Made by a program: the position numbers and the translations under genes. Shown here in pieces: positions 24,407 through 32,920 of a DNA stretch of 64,000 bases (positions are counted from its first letter, which is position 1; each line of letters opens with the position of its first letter). The notes beneath the pieces were generated by a model, which was not told where the DNA came from, did not search any database, and worked only from the letters and a program-made list of their open reading frames with translations. The stretch is from Agromyces sp. ISL-38 (GTDB lineage: Bacteria > Actinomycetota > Actinomycetes > Actinomycetales > Microbacteriaceae): NCBI RefSeq assembly GCF_018613935.1, contig NZ_JAGGPF010000009.1, positions 372,001 through 436,000 on the forward strand. The letters run 5' to 3'.

Positions 24407-25474
24407 TCACCCGTCGACGACCTCCAACCGCGGTTCGAGGCCGAGGTACTCGGCGTACCGCGCCGCGGCATCCGTGATGGCCTCGACCTCGCGCTCCTCC
24501 AGCGCCCGGTGTGGCCGTACCTCGAACGTGACCGCCTTCGGGCTGACCGTGCGCTTCATGCCGGCGACCAACTGCGCATCCACGAGCGCCATGCCGATCG
24601 CCGTCTCGCGCACCCGCGGCACCACGCCCTCCCCGTCGATCATCCAGCGCGAGTCCTGGTAGCCGCGGTACATCTCGTCGAGCACCTGCAGCAGGTGACC
24701 GGCGGGCGACGCCGACGTCGGGACGTCGCCGGGCCCATGCCAGAACGTGCGTCCATCGTGGTCGAACGATACGAGCCGGTCGGCGGCACCCGCGATCCCG
24801 CGCCGCACGTCGGTCACGGTGAGGGTGGCCCAGTACGCGAGGTCACGCTCGGTCGCCGGCCCGTGATTCGTGAAGTAACGCAGGGCGAGCTCGGTGAGCG
24901 CGGCGTCGCGGTCGAGTCGCCTCGGCGCCGGCACGCGGTCGGCGAAGAGGGCGTACGTGTGCTCGCCGTCGCGCGGCACGCCGCTGCACACCAGACCGTG
25001 CAGCTCGAGATGCGCGAGCAGCAGCATGGGCTGCTGGCCGACGAGTTCAATGCCGCGGTCGGCCAGGGCAGCGGCGAGCTCGGCTCGGGTGCGATCGGAT
25101 GCCGCGGCGAGGGTCGCCTCGACGGCGTCGGTGAGCGCGGTCATGCGGTCGGCAAGCGGCCGAAGCTGCTGGTCGACGGTCGGCAGCACCCGCGGTGCGG
25201 TGAGCTCGAGCAGCCACCCCGCATCCTCGGCGTGTACGTAGTGCCACGTCGGGCGCAGCACGTGGGTGCGGAGAACGCGACCGTCGGCGATGGCGTCGGC
25301 CAGGTCGCCCCGGCGCGGCGACGCGGTGCGGGTCGCGACCGCCCACGCCGACTGTGACGGGTTCTCGGCCTGCACGGCCAGGAGCGAGGACACCACCTGT
25401 TCGGCCTGCGCAACCGGGGCGGCGAGCAGTTGCGAATGCAGCCGCCATCGTGCGATGTCGCGGTCGTTGGTCAC
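24407..25474 (-). CDS. Winged-helix DNA-binding protein, AlkZ-like (HTH_42)
   Basis: A 355-residue protein of the HTH_42/YcaQ-AlkZ superfamily, whose characterised members unhook interstrand crosslinks or excise alkylated bases. Seen: N-terminal AEQVVSSLLAVQAENPSQSA, THVLRPTWHYVHAEDAGWLL, a middle winged-helix FTNHGPATERDLAYWATLTV, and WMIDGEGVVPRVRETAI near the end. The glutamine pair used for catalysis in AlkZ is here VQAE, so glycosylase activity is uncertain. Start GTG 25474. Single gene, convergent with the acyl-CoA dehydrogenase. Confidence 0.8.
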   Translation of the reverse strand: MTNDRDIARWRLHSQLLAAPVAQAEQVVSSLLAVQAENPSQSAWAVATRTASPRRGDLADAIADGRVLRTHVLRPTWHYVHAEDAGWLLELTAPRVLPTVDQQLRPLADRMTALTDAVEATLAAASDRTRAELAAALADRGIELVGQQPMLLLAHLELHGLVCSGVPRDGEHTYALFADRVPAPRRLDRDAALTELALRYFTNHGPATERDLAYWATLTVTDVRRGIAGAADRLVSFDHDGRTFWHGPGDVPTSASPAGHLLQVLDEMYRGYQDSRWMIDGEGVVPRVRETAIGMALVDAQLVAGMKRTVSPKAVTFEVRPHRALEEREVEAITDAAARYAEYLGLEPRLEVVDG

Positions 25475-25515
25475 GCCGAAAACATAGTCGCGTATCTGCC
25501 CGTTCGCCACGCGGC

Positions 25516-26391
25516 TCAGCGGGCAAGTGCCGACTCGGCGTCGAACCCTGCCAGCTTGTGCGGATTCGCGACCGAGTAGAGCCGGGTGATCCGTCCGTTC
25601 TCGATGGTCACGCTCATCGCGCCGATGAGGTTCCCGTCGACCTCGACCCGCGCGCCGGGCGCGCCGTTCACCCACGCCGGGGTGGCGACGAGCTGAACCT
25701 TGAACTTCGCCATGCCGCCCAAGATGTAGGCAGCCAGCCGCTCGGCGCCCACGATCGGTCGTCGCGCCGCCCCGCGAACCTGTCCGCCGCCGTCGGCGAC
25801 CGCCACGACGTCGGGCGCGAGCACGTCCATGAGGCCCTGCAGGTCGCCGGTGTTGAGCGCGGCGAGGAAGCGCTCGACCACCTGCTCCTGCTCGGTCGCA
25901 TCCACCCGGACGCGAGGGCGGCGCGCTGCCACGTGATCCTTCGCACGATGGGCGATCTGCCGCACCGCCGCCGGTGTCTTGTCGACCGCCTCAGCGATCT
26001 CGTCGTAGGGCACGTCGAAGACCTCGCGTAGTACGAATACGGCGCGCTCGATCGGGCCGAGCGTCTCGAGCACCATGAGCATCGCCATCGAGAGGCTCTC
26101 GGCGAGCTCGACGTCGTCGGCGACATCCGGACTCGTCAAGAGCGGCTCGGGCAGCCACTCCCCCACGTACTCCTCCCGGCGGCGCGAGACCGTGCGCAGG
26201 TGGTTGAGCGCCTGCCGGGTGACGATCCGCACGAGGTAGGCGCGCGGCTCTTGCACGTTCGCCTGATCGACGTCGGCCCACCGGAGCCAGGACTCCTGCA
26301 GCACATCCTCGGCGTCGGCGGCGGAGCCGAGCATCTCGTAGGCGACCGTGAAGAGCAGGCCGCGGTTGGTCACGAACGGGTCGTCGCTCAT
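25516..26391 (-). CDS. sigJ: ECF41-type sigma factor (SigJ-like)
   Basis: A 291-residue extracytoplasmic-function sigma factor. Region 2: LLFTVAYEMLGSAADAEDVL; region 4: LGPIERAVFVLREVFDVPYD with TPAAVRQIAHRAKDHV; then a SnoaL-like C-terminal domain. The DGGG motif (VAVADGGGQVRG) and the C-terminal NPHKL correspond to the conserved DGGG and NPDKL motifs that define ECF41 factors, in which the C-terminal domain regulates activity. No COE-type partner (the usual ECF41-linked oxidoreductase or decarboxylase) is directly adjacent. Downstream is an AlkZ-like gene on the same strand, 41 bases away. Confidence 0.9.
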   Translation of the reverse strand: MSDDPFVTNRGLLFTVAYEMLGSAADAEDVLQESWLRWADVDQANVQEPRAYLVRIVTRQALNHLRTVSRRREEYVGEWLPEPLLTSPDVADDVELAESLSMAMLMVLETLGPIERAVFVLREVFDVPYDEIAEAVDKTPAAVRQIAHRAKDHVAARRPRVRVDATEQEQVVERFLAALNTGDLQGLMDVLAPDVVAVADGGGQVRGAARRPIVGAERLAAYILGGMAKFKVQLVATPAWVNGAPGARVEVDGNLIGAMSVTIENGRITRLYSVANPHKLAGFDAESALAR

Positions 26392-26419
26392 ACCGACGAG
26401 ACTACGTGCCGCGAGTAGT

Positions 26420-27421
26420 TCAGGGGACTTCGATGGTGAGCACGGCCGGCCGCTTGCCGGAGCTCGTCGGCGGCGCGGCCGCGACGGCCCGCGAGACGCA
26501 GCAACACATCGTCGAGTCGGAGGCCTTCTGCCGGTCGGAGTAGAACACGTCGCGGTGGTCGATGCGGCCGGCCAGGCCGAGGACCTTCACCTGGCAGAGC
26601 CCGCACTCGCCCTTGCGGCAATCCGACATCATGTCGACGCCCTCGCGCTCGAGGGCTTCGAGCATGGACTCACCGGAGCCGACTGCGGCCTCGACACCCA
26701 GCCGCGGAATGCGGACCACGAACGGCTCTGCGTCGAACCAACCGCTGTTGCCGAAGGTCTCGTAGCGCAGGTTGGTGCGGTCGAGCCCGCGATCGGCCCA
26801 GGTGCGGCGCACCGCGTCCATGAGCCGGATGGGGCCGCACATGTAGAGCTCGGTGTGGGCGGGTACGCCAGCAACGAGGGCGGGGACGTCGAGGGAGCCG
26901 CCCTCGTCGTCGATATGCGCCTCGAACCGATGTCCGTGCAGGGCGGCGAGGTCGTCGAGGTACGCCATCGCCGCGCGAGAGCGGGCGACGTAGACGAGTC
27001 GGTAGTCCGCGCCGAGCCGGCGGAGCAGCGCGGCCATTCCGGCGATCGCCGTGATGCCGATGCCGCCGGCCAGCAGCACGTAGGAGGGCGCTCCGACACG
27101 AAGGGGGAAGTTCTGCAGCGGCTTGGTGACCCTGAGCACCTGCCCCTGCTCGAGCGAGTGCATGAACTCCGATCCACCGCGCGAGTCGGGGGTGCGGAAC
27201 ACCGTGATGACGAGGTGGCCGCCGTTGTCGGGAGCCTCCACGACGGAGTAGGAACGCACCTGCTGCTCCCCGTTCACGGTGGCGAGCACATCGATGTGCT
27301 CGCCCGGCCGCGTCGGCTCGGGTCGTTCGGGCTGCAATACGATCCGCCGGATGCGATCGGCGACGTCGTCGACGGCGGTGACCTCGGCGCTCTGCCACAC
27401 GTCGTCTCGGGAGGTGATCAC
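26420..27421 (-). CDS. vanB: Oxygenase reductase, vanillate demethylase VanB-like
   Basis: A 333-residue class IA reductase that passes NAD(P)H electrons to the linked Rieske oxygenase. Domain order: FMN-binding ferredoxin-reductase barrel (RSYSVVE, 56-62), NAD domain (LLAGGIGITAIAGM, 116-129; YMCGP), then C-terminal plant-type 2Fe-2S domain with SDCRKGECGLCQ (Cys268, 273, 276) and a final Cys among 306-308. This order is specific to the VanB/phthalate dioxygenase reductase group. It starts nine bases after the oxygenase gene, so they form an operon. Confidence 0.88.
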   Translation of the reverse strand: MITSRDDVWQSAEVTAVDDVADRIRRIVLQPERPEPTRPGEHIDVLATVNGEQQVRSYSVVEAPDNGGHLVITVFRTPDSRGGSEFMHSLEQGQVLRVTKPLQNFPLRVGAPSYVLLAGGIGITAIAGMAALLRRLGADYRLVYVARSRAAMAYLDDLAALHGHRFEAHIDDEGGSLDVPALVAGVPAHTELYMCGPIRLMDAVRRTWADRGLDRTNLRYETFGNSGWFDAEPFVVRIPRLGVEAAVGSGESMLEALEREGVDMMSDCRKGECGLCQVKVLGLAGRIDHRDVFYSDRQKASDSTMCCCVSRAVAAAPPTSSGKRPAVLTIEVP

Positions 27422-27430
27422 GAGCGCGCC

Positions 27431-28567
27431 TCAACCCTTCGAAGAGGCCGCCGGCGCGGCGGCCGGAGCGGCGACGGAGCGGCCCTCGGACTCGAGCGCT
27501 CGTTCGAGGAGCCTGCGCACCCACATCCCGCCCATGTCGATGTTCAGGTTGTAGAACTCATGGTCGGGGTTCGCGTCGATGGCCGCCTGTTGGGCCTGCA
27601 GCATGGCCTCGTCTTCGCCGAACACCCCGTGCACACCGTTGCGCAGCTGCGTGGTGATGAGCTGGCTCTCCAGTCGGTAGTTGCGCATGAAGGCCCAGAA
27701 GTAGTGGCACGAGCGATCGGTCTCGGGGGCGATCGTGTTCATGACGTAGCCGTTGACCCCACGCGAACGGTCCCCTTCCGGCGCGCCGGTTCCCGCCTCG
27801 GCCACCCCCACATCGATGCAGATCGTGGACGGGAACGTGTAATGGATGATCTGCCAGCGATCGACCTTGCCTTCGAAGCCGGGGAACTTGTCGCGCATGT
27901 TCTTGAGCCAGAAGGGAGGGGCGTCGATATTGCGCATCCAGCGGGTCACAGTGACGGTGTTCTCATCGTGGGTGACCTCGAACTCGGACTCGCTGAGCTC
28001 CTCCTGCCCGATGCTCGACGAATGCACGAACTCCTCGTGGGTGAGGTCCATGAGGTTGTCGAGCACGAGCTGGTAGTTGCAGGGTGCCTGAATCGTCTCC
28101 CCGTCACCTGCCCACTCGTCGCTCTCCAGCTGGTGCATGTCAGGCAGGAGCGCCGGGTCTGCCAGGGTCGGGTCGCCGAGCCACACCCACACGTAGCGGA
28201 AGCGCTCCGACACTGGGTAGGAGGCCACGGTGGCCGAGGGGTTCAGCGTCTCCTGTGCGGGCATGGAGGTGCACCGCCCCGCGGCGTTGTAGCGCAGGCC
28301 GTGGTACGGGCACTGGATCTCGTCGCGCCCCACGAGCTTGCCTTGGGACAGTGGGGCGAGCCGGTGCCAACAGGCATCGGCGAGGGCGACGGGATGGCCG
28401 TCCTGCGTGCGGTAGAGGGCCAGCGGACGGCCCGCGATGGTGCGGGAGAGGATCCCCTTGCCGGTGATCTCGTGGTCCCACGCTGCGGGGTACCACGCGT
28501 TGAGGGGATACGACAGCAGCTTGGCGGTCGTGCTGTTCGTCGTGGTCGTCGTCATTGACGTGATCAT
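27431..28567 (-). CDS. vanA: Rieske oxygenase, vanillate demethylase VanA-like
   Basis: A 378-residue aromatic-ring or O-demethylating monooxygenase. N-terminal Rieske cluster: CWH (Cys66, His68) and CPYHG (Cys86, His89). Catalytic mononuclear iron site in NLMDLTHEEFVH, with His177 and His182. The overall pattern (PLNAWYPAAWDHE, HRLAPLSQGKL) is that of VanA-type O-demethylases, which convert vanillate to protocatechuate. Start ATG 28567 has AGAGGA seven bases upstream. With VanB and a divergent PadR gene it resembles the vanAB-vanR locus of Corynebacterium, minus the VanK importer. Exact substrate unproven. Confidence 0.87.
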   Translation of the reverse strand: MITSMTTTTTNSTTAKLLSYPLNAWYPAAWDHEITGKGILSRTIAGRPLALYRTQDGHPVALADACWHRLAPLSQGKLVGRDEIQCPYHGLRYNAAGRCTSMPAQETLNPSATVASYPVSERFRYVWVWLGDPTLADPALLPDMHQLESDEWAGDGETIQAPCNYQLVLDNLMDLTHEEFVHSSSIGQEELSESEFEVTHDENTVTVTRWMRNIDAPPFWLKNMRDKFPGFEGKVDRWQIIHYTFPSTICIDVGVAEAGTGAPEGDRSRGVNGYVMNTIAPETDRSCHYFWAFMRNYRLESQLITTQLRNGVHGVFGEDEAMLQAQQAAIDANPDHEFYNLNIDMGGMWVRRLLERALESEGRSVAAPAAAPAASSKG

Positions 28568-28602
28568 GGGGCATCCTCTGCTGAGTTCTTCCAAGAGCAG
28601 CG

Positions 28603-28660
28603 AATAACTATCTCGATAGGTATTCGCGGCTGTGGGCATACACTACCTATGTCGGTAGTG
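28603..28660. promoter_or_regulatory. PadR (VanR-like) operator pair
   Basis: AATAACTATC (28603-28612) and GATAGGTATT (28615-28624) form a 10-bp-arm dyad with one mismatch, separated by TC. CACTACC (28641-28647) pairs with GGTAGTG (28654-28660) around TATGTC. They occupy the spacer between the oxygenase and the PadR gene. From memory, the first resembles the VanR operator type of Corynebacterium glutamicum. Confidence 0.65.
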
Positions 28661-28727
28661 ATTTTGCAAGGGATGCCGCGGTTACGCTCGTGAGAACGCC
28701 GCGCCCGACTCGAGAAAGGACCCGCGA

Positions 28728-29345
28728 GTGAGTCTCCGTTCGGCCCTGCTGGCTCTCCTGTCCTCGGGTCCGATGACGGGCTACGACGTCGTCAAGCAGT
28801 TCAGCTCCTCGGTGGGTCATGTCTGGCACGCGCCCGACTCGCAGATCTACCCCGAGCTTCGGCGGATGCATTCCGAGGGGCTCCTCTCGAGCAGGCCCGT
28901 GCCCTGGGGCAGCCGCGGGGCCACCAAGACCGAGTACTCGATCACGCCTGATGGCGAGCGGGCTCTTCGGCGATGGCAAGACGAACCCGAGGGCTACGTC
29001 AGGGAGCGGGATGCCGCGCATCTGCGGGCTGCCTACTTCGAGTGGGCCGCACCGGGCGCCGCCGCCACGCAGCTTCGCGCCCATATCGAGCATTTCCGCG
29101 ATCAGCGGGCACAGGCCCTCGAGCAGATCGCGGCGATCGAGAACCGCACGAGCCCCACCCTCGCGCGACGCCTCGCCGCCAATCCCGAAGACCAGTGGGA
29201 GCGCATCAGTCAGTTCAAGCTGTTCGCCTACGAGGGCCAGGTGGCTCGCGCCGAACAGGAGATCGCGTGGGCGAAGCGTGGCCTGCGCCTGCTGGAGGAG
29301 CTCGGCGAGCTCGATGGGCCCGGCGGGCCCGACGGGCCCGAGTAG
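28728..29345 (+). CDS. PadR-family repressor (VanR-like)
   Basis: A 205-residue PadR regulator with winged helix LSSGPMTGYDVVKQFSSSVG and IYPELRRMHSEGLLSSRPV, then a C-terminal helical domain (AAYFEWAAPGAAATQLRAHI through ISQFKLFAYEGQVARAEQEI). Phenolic acids commonly release PadR repressors. Divergence from vanAB and the palindromes between them make it the likely vanillate- or aromatic-responsive repressor. Start GTG 28728 follows GAAAGGACCC. The C-terminal GPGGPDGPE tail is a short DNA-level GGGCCCG repeat. It is convergent with the ABC-F gene. Confidence 0.88.
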   Translation: MSLRSALLALLSSGPMTGYDVVKQFSSSVGHVWHAPDSQIYPELRRMHSEGLLSSRPVPWGSRGATKTEYSITPDGERALRRWQDEPEGYVRERDAAHLRAAYFEWAAPGAAATQLRAHIEHFRDQRAQALEQIAAIENRTSPTLARRLAANPEDQWERISQFKLFAYEGQVARAEQEIAWAKRGLRLLEELGELDGPGGPDGPE

Positions 29346-29354
29346 CCAGCGCCG

Positions 29355-30947
29355 TCAGAGCGCCCCGGTCGCCGCCGTCTCGCGCACGCGAGTCGTGTCG
29401 CCGAACACCAGCAGCCGGTCGGCGAGCTTGTCGACGAAGAACCGGTCGTGGCTGACCACGACGACCGCACCCGGGAAGTGCGTGAGTGCCCGCTCCATCA
29501 CCTGGGTGCTGGTGATGTCGAGGTGGTTCGTCGGCTCGTCGAGCACGATCACGCCGGCGCCTGAGAGCAGGCACTGCGCGATCGCGACGCGAGCCCGCTG
29601 ACCACCGGAGAGGGTGCCGATCTTCTGCTGCAGGTCGGCATCGGAGAACTGCAGCATCGCGAGGAACCGGTTCACGCTCTTCTTCGTCGCCGTGAACGCG
29701 AGCGAGTCGGGGTAGGCGTTGACCGCGTGTCCGACGGTGTCCTCGAGATCGAGCTCGGCGTAGACCCGGTTGTACGAGACGAAGCGCACGCCCTTCGCCC
29801 AGCGCACGGTCCCGGCATCCGGTTCGGTCTCGCCGGTGAGCACGTCGAGGAGCGTCGACTTGCCCGAGCCGTTCGACCCGAGCACCGCGACGCGGTCACC
29901 GCGGTGCAGGCTGAACGTGAGGCCTTCGAAGAGCGGCGTGCCGTTGAAGCCCTTGGTGAGTCCCTCGACCGTGAGCAGGTCGTTGCTGACGCGCAGCCCG
30001 TCGTAGATGGCGGTGATGATCTGGTCGATCGGGCGCGGCGCCTGACGCTTCTTGATGTCGGCGAGCCGGCGGGCCACTGCGTTCGCGGGGTTGCGGGCCG
30101 CCTCGCGACGCGCGGTCGACGCCGCCTGCTCGTAGGCCAGCAACTCCTCCTCGTGCGCGAACTGGCGCTCGAGCATCCTCAGCCGCGACTGCTTGGCGTG
30201 CACATAGGCCGAGTAGTTGCCCTCGTACTCCTGCAGGCGGTAATTCTCGATCTCGACGATGCGGTTGACGACCCCGTCGAGGAACTGCCGGTCGTGCGAG
30301 ACCACGAGCACGGCGCCGGCGAAGCCCTGCAGCCAGCCCTCGATCCAGCGCACGCCGTCGAGGTCGAGGAAGTTCGTCGGCTCGTCGAGCAGCAGCACGT
30401 CGGGCGCCTGCACGAGGATCAGCGCGAGCGCGGCGCGGTTGCGCCATCCGCCAGACAACCGGTCGACGGGAAGGTGCCGCCGCTCCTCGTCGAAGCCGAG
30501 GCTCGTGAGCACGGTGTCGATGGTGTTCTCGTAGGTCCAGCCGCCGATGGCGTCCATACGCTCGAACAGCTCGCCCTGCTCGGCGAGCAGGCGCGTCATC
30601 GCGGCATCCGTCATCGGCTCGGCGAGCTGCACGCCGATCGCGTCGATGCGGGCCTGCGTCTCGTGCACCGCAGCGAAGTGACCGCTCAGCGTCTCTTGGG
30701 TGCTCTGCTCGCCGTCGAGCTCGGAGAACTGCGAGAAGTACCCGATCGTGGTGCCGAGGGTCGCGTCGACGGTGCCGCCCGATGGCTCCTGTCGCCCGAG
30801 CACGAGCTCGAGGAAGGTCGTCTTGCCCGTGCCGTTCTTGCCGATGAGGCCGATGCGGTCACCCTGGCGCAGCTTGAGGAACGCCTCCCGCAGCACGGGT
30901 CGCCCGTCGAACTCCATGCTCACGTCGTTCAGGCGGATCAGGCTCAC
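29355..30947 (-). CDS. ABC-F subfamily ATPase
   Basis: A 530-residue soluble protein with two ABC ATPase domains and no membrane segment. Walker A motifs GKNGTGKTT and GSNGSGKST, signatures LSGGWRNRAALALIL and LSGGQRARVAIAQCLL, Walker B LLLDEPTNFLD and IVLDEPTNHLD. A charged interdomain linker of about 80 residues (SRLRMLERQFAHEEELLAYE onward) lies between, the hallmark of ABC-F translation factors. These act on the ribosome, as EttA-type factors or antibiotic-protection proteins; which applies here is undecided. Convergent with the PadR gene. Confidence 0.92.
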   Translation of the reverse strand: MSLIRLNDVSMEFDGRPVLREAFLKLRQGDRIGLIGKNGTGKTTFLELVLGRQEPSGGTVDATLGTTIGYFSQFSELDGEQSTQETLSGHFAAVHETQARIDAIGVQLAEPMTDAAMTRLLAEQGELFERMDAIGGWTYENTIDTVLTSLGFDEERRHLPVDRLSGGWRNRAALALILVQAPDVLLLDEPTNFLDLDGVRWIEGWLQGFAGAVLVVSHDRQFLDGVVNRIVEIENYRLQEYEGNYSAYVHAKQSRLRMLERQFAHEEELLAYEQAASTARREAARNPANAVARRLADIKKRQAPRPIDQIITAIYDGLRVSNDLLTVEGLTKGFNGTPLFEGLTFSLHRGDRVAVLGSNGSGKSTLLDVLTGETEPDAGTVRWAKGVRFVSYNRVYAELDLEDTVGHAVNAYPDSLAFTATKKSVNRFLAMLQFSDADLQQKIGTLSGGQRARVAIAQCLLSGAGVIVLDEPTNHLDITSTQVMERALTHFPGAVVVVSHDRFFVDKLADRLLVFGDTTRVRETAATGAL

Positions 30948-31019
30948 GGGTGTCCTTGCGTTGGGCGAGGGCCCACTCTACCCGGCGCGTCGCGGCCGAG
31001 CCTGTGAAGGAGAACCCCC

Positions 31020-31781
31020 TCAGCCCGATGACGGCGGCGTCTCGGCTCCTGCCGTCGCGCCTCCCTCGACCGCGACGATGCGGTGATCCTCGGCGTGGGT
31101 GAGCTCTGTGCGCAGGAAGAGCTCATCGGTCGGCAACCGCAGGTCGAAACGGGCGAAGGCCGCCACCCGCAGGTCGCCGGCGTCGACGGCGAGGTCGAGC
31201 ACGTGTCCGCCGAAGCCTCGATCATCACTGAGGAAATGGAGGTGGAGCCCGGCGACGGCGATGCCCTGGTAGATGGCCGGGGTCCAGAACCCCACCAACG
31301 TGCCACGCACCGCCTTCTCGACCGTCTCGACCTGGTGACTCGTCACTTCGGCGAGCATCGGGAGCGGATGGTGCTGCCGGGCCGTGATTCGCACGCGGAC
31401 CTCCGACAGCACGCCGTCGAACCGGACGGCGTGGAAGAGGTTCCTGCTGGTGAGCGCCCCCTCGACGGATGCCGCGAATCCCGCGAGATCCCGCTCGTTC
31501 ACGCTGACCGGCGCGAGGTCGGGAAACCGGCACACGATGGCGAACGGCAGGATCTCGTCGTCGTCCATCGCGACGGGAGGACTGTCGAGCGTGCATTCGA
31601 TCACCGCACCGTCGAGGATGACGACCTCGCCGCCGAGGTGGTCGACGCAGCCGAGGCCGAAGTCACCGATCGAACGCGCTTCGGCGACCGGCAGGCCCGA
31701 CTCGTATGCGCCGGCGAGCAGGGCGTCGAGCACGGCGAACTGCGTCACGGCAGCACCGGGCTCGGAGGGTCGACGTGTCAC
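31020..31781 (-). CDS. alsD: Alpha-acetolactate decarboxylase
   Basis: Converts 2-acetolactate to acetoin, normally with acetolactate synthase. The 253-residue protein shows the ALDC pattern: QFAVLDALLAGAYESGLP, IGDFGLGCVDHLGGEVVILD, ITARQHHPLPMLAEVTSHQ, GTLVGFWTPAIYQGIAVAG, and zinc ligands His180 and His182 in GLHLHF plus His193 in GGHVLD, with the spacing known from the family. Start GTG 31781 (VTRRPSEPG); ATG 31856 would add 25 residues. No acetolactate synthase or butanediol dehydrogenase adjoins, though a ThDP enzyme of that superfamily is at 57758. Confidence 0.88.
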   Translation of the reverse strand: MTRRPSEPGAAVTQFAVLDALLAGAYESGLPVAEARSIGDFGLGCVDHLGGEVVILDGAVIECTLDSPPVAMDDDEILPFAIVCRFPDLAPVSVNERDLAGFAASVEGALTSRNLFHAVRFDGVLSEVRVRITARQHHPLPMLAEVTSHQVETVEKAVRGTLVGFWTPAIYQGIAVAGLHLHFLSDDRGFGGHVLDLAVDAGDLRVAAFARFDLRLPTDELFLRTELTHAEDHRIVAVEGGATAGAETPPSSG

Positions 31782-31887
31782 GGTGCGAGCGTACCCCGGC
31801 CCGGTGAGGACCGATCGATGTTCGGTTAGCACGTTGGGCGGCGATGCGGGCGTCATCCAACGCCTCTACCTTCGGTGATCCAGGCAC

Positions 31888-32298
31888 TTATGCTTCACCC
31901 ACGAGCGGAGCGCCCAGGAACTCGCCTGCTCGTGCGCCGCGTCGGTTCGGCGGCTCTACCTCCGCCGCGTCGAGGAATGACCGCGCCGAGACGGCGCTCT
32001 GCTCATCGAGGAGCCAGAGTACGAGGCGTGCCGGGCCGCCGCTCGGGGGCACGGTGATCGTCTCGGCGTCGGACAGTGTGAACGGCTCGATCCGGATCAC
32101 ATCGGTGGAGGCGTCTGTGCGTTTCGGGAGTTCGTCGACTGGGGATCCGGCTGGAACCCACGCCGCGTGCACCGTGGCGTGCAGAGCCGACTCGCCGTGA
32201 TGCGAGACATGCACCTCGATGGAGAACGGCTCGGTGGGCGGCAAGATGTCGGCTCCTGCGGACAGGGGTACGGTGACAAAGACCGAGCTGCTCGCCAT
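31888..32298 (-). pseudogene. 3' fragment of a gene, 5' end deleted; possible glycosidase C-terminus
   Basis: The frame from ATG 32298 to 31888 encodes 136 residues (VFVTVPLSAGADILPPTEPF at the start; GPARLVLWLLDEQSAVSARS near the end) that look like a C-terminal beta-sandwich domain rather than a whole protein. Immediately upstream it runs into the antisense of a 5'-truncated LacI gene. Both fragments are missing the ends that would have faced each other. Assignment to a glycosidase is a guess based on the LacI neighbour and the fold-like pattern. Confidence 0.5.
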
Positions 32299-32313
32299 GA
32301 ACAGCCCGACAGG

Positions 32314-32919
32314 ATGCCGCTCGTGCTCCTCGGCGAGCACGAGTTCGACGGCCGGTTCGACCACGTCGCGATCGACAATGTGCGTGCCGCGCACGACGCC
32401 GTCTCGCACCTCATCAGCCTCGGCCGCCGCCGCATCGCCGCCATCGGCACACAACCGCTCGAGGAATACGCGACACCGTTGCAGCGCACCGCCGGCTACG
32501 AGGCTGCACTGCGCGACGCGGGAATCGACCCCGAGCCCAGCTACGAGAAGTCTGCCGCCCACTACAGCCGCGGCGACGGATACGCCGCAGCCACTGCGCT
32601 CCTCGAGTTGAGCCCGCGCCCCGACGCGATCTTCTGCTTCTCAGACCTGCTCGCCATGGGTGCCATGCGCGCGATCTTCGACGCCGGCCTGCGCGTTCCC
32701 GACGACATCGCGGTGATCGGCATCGACGACATCGAAGAGGGCCGATTCGCACGGCCGTCGCTCAGCACGGTCTCCCTCGACACACCGTTCATCGCCCGTG
32801 AGGCAGTGCACCGAATAACGACCCGAATCGACGATCCGACGTCGCCCGCGCAGGAGATCGTCGCTCCACACCGGCTCATCGCCCGAGAAAGCACGATCGG
32901 CACGACTCCCCGTAACTGA
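32314..32919 (+). pseudogene. LacI-family regulator, 5'-truncated (no DNA-binding domain)
   Basis: About 200 residues of a LacI/GalR effector-binding domain are intact: MPLVLLGEHEFDGRFDHVAI, AHDAVSHLISLGRRRIAAIG, DAIFCFSDLLAMGAMRAIFD, GLRVPDDIAVIGIDDIEEGR, PHRLIARESTIGTTPRN at the end. The helix-turn-helix, hinge and first 100 or so residues are gone; upstream sequence belongs to a minus-strand gene fragment. It cannot bind DNA as a LacI repressor, so it is called a pseudogene despite the open frame. Confidence 0.8.
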
Positions 32920-32920
32920 G

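Noticed and set aside
22231-24471. A 746-codon minus-strand frame opposite the acyl-CoA dehydrogenase
   Set aside because: Shadow of an intact FadE10-like gene; no motifs.
29310-29345. GGGCCCG run read as a terminator of the PadR gene
   Set aside because: It is inside the coding sequence and explained by the GPGGPDGPE tail; hairpin function cannot be separated from coding.
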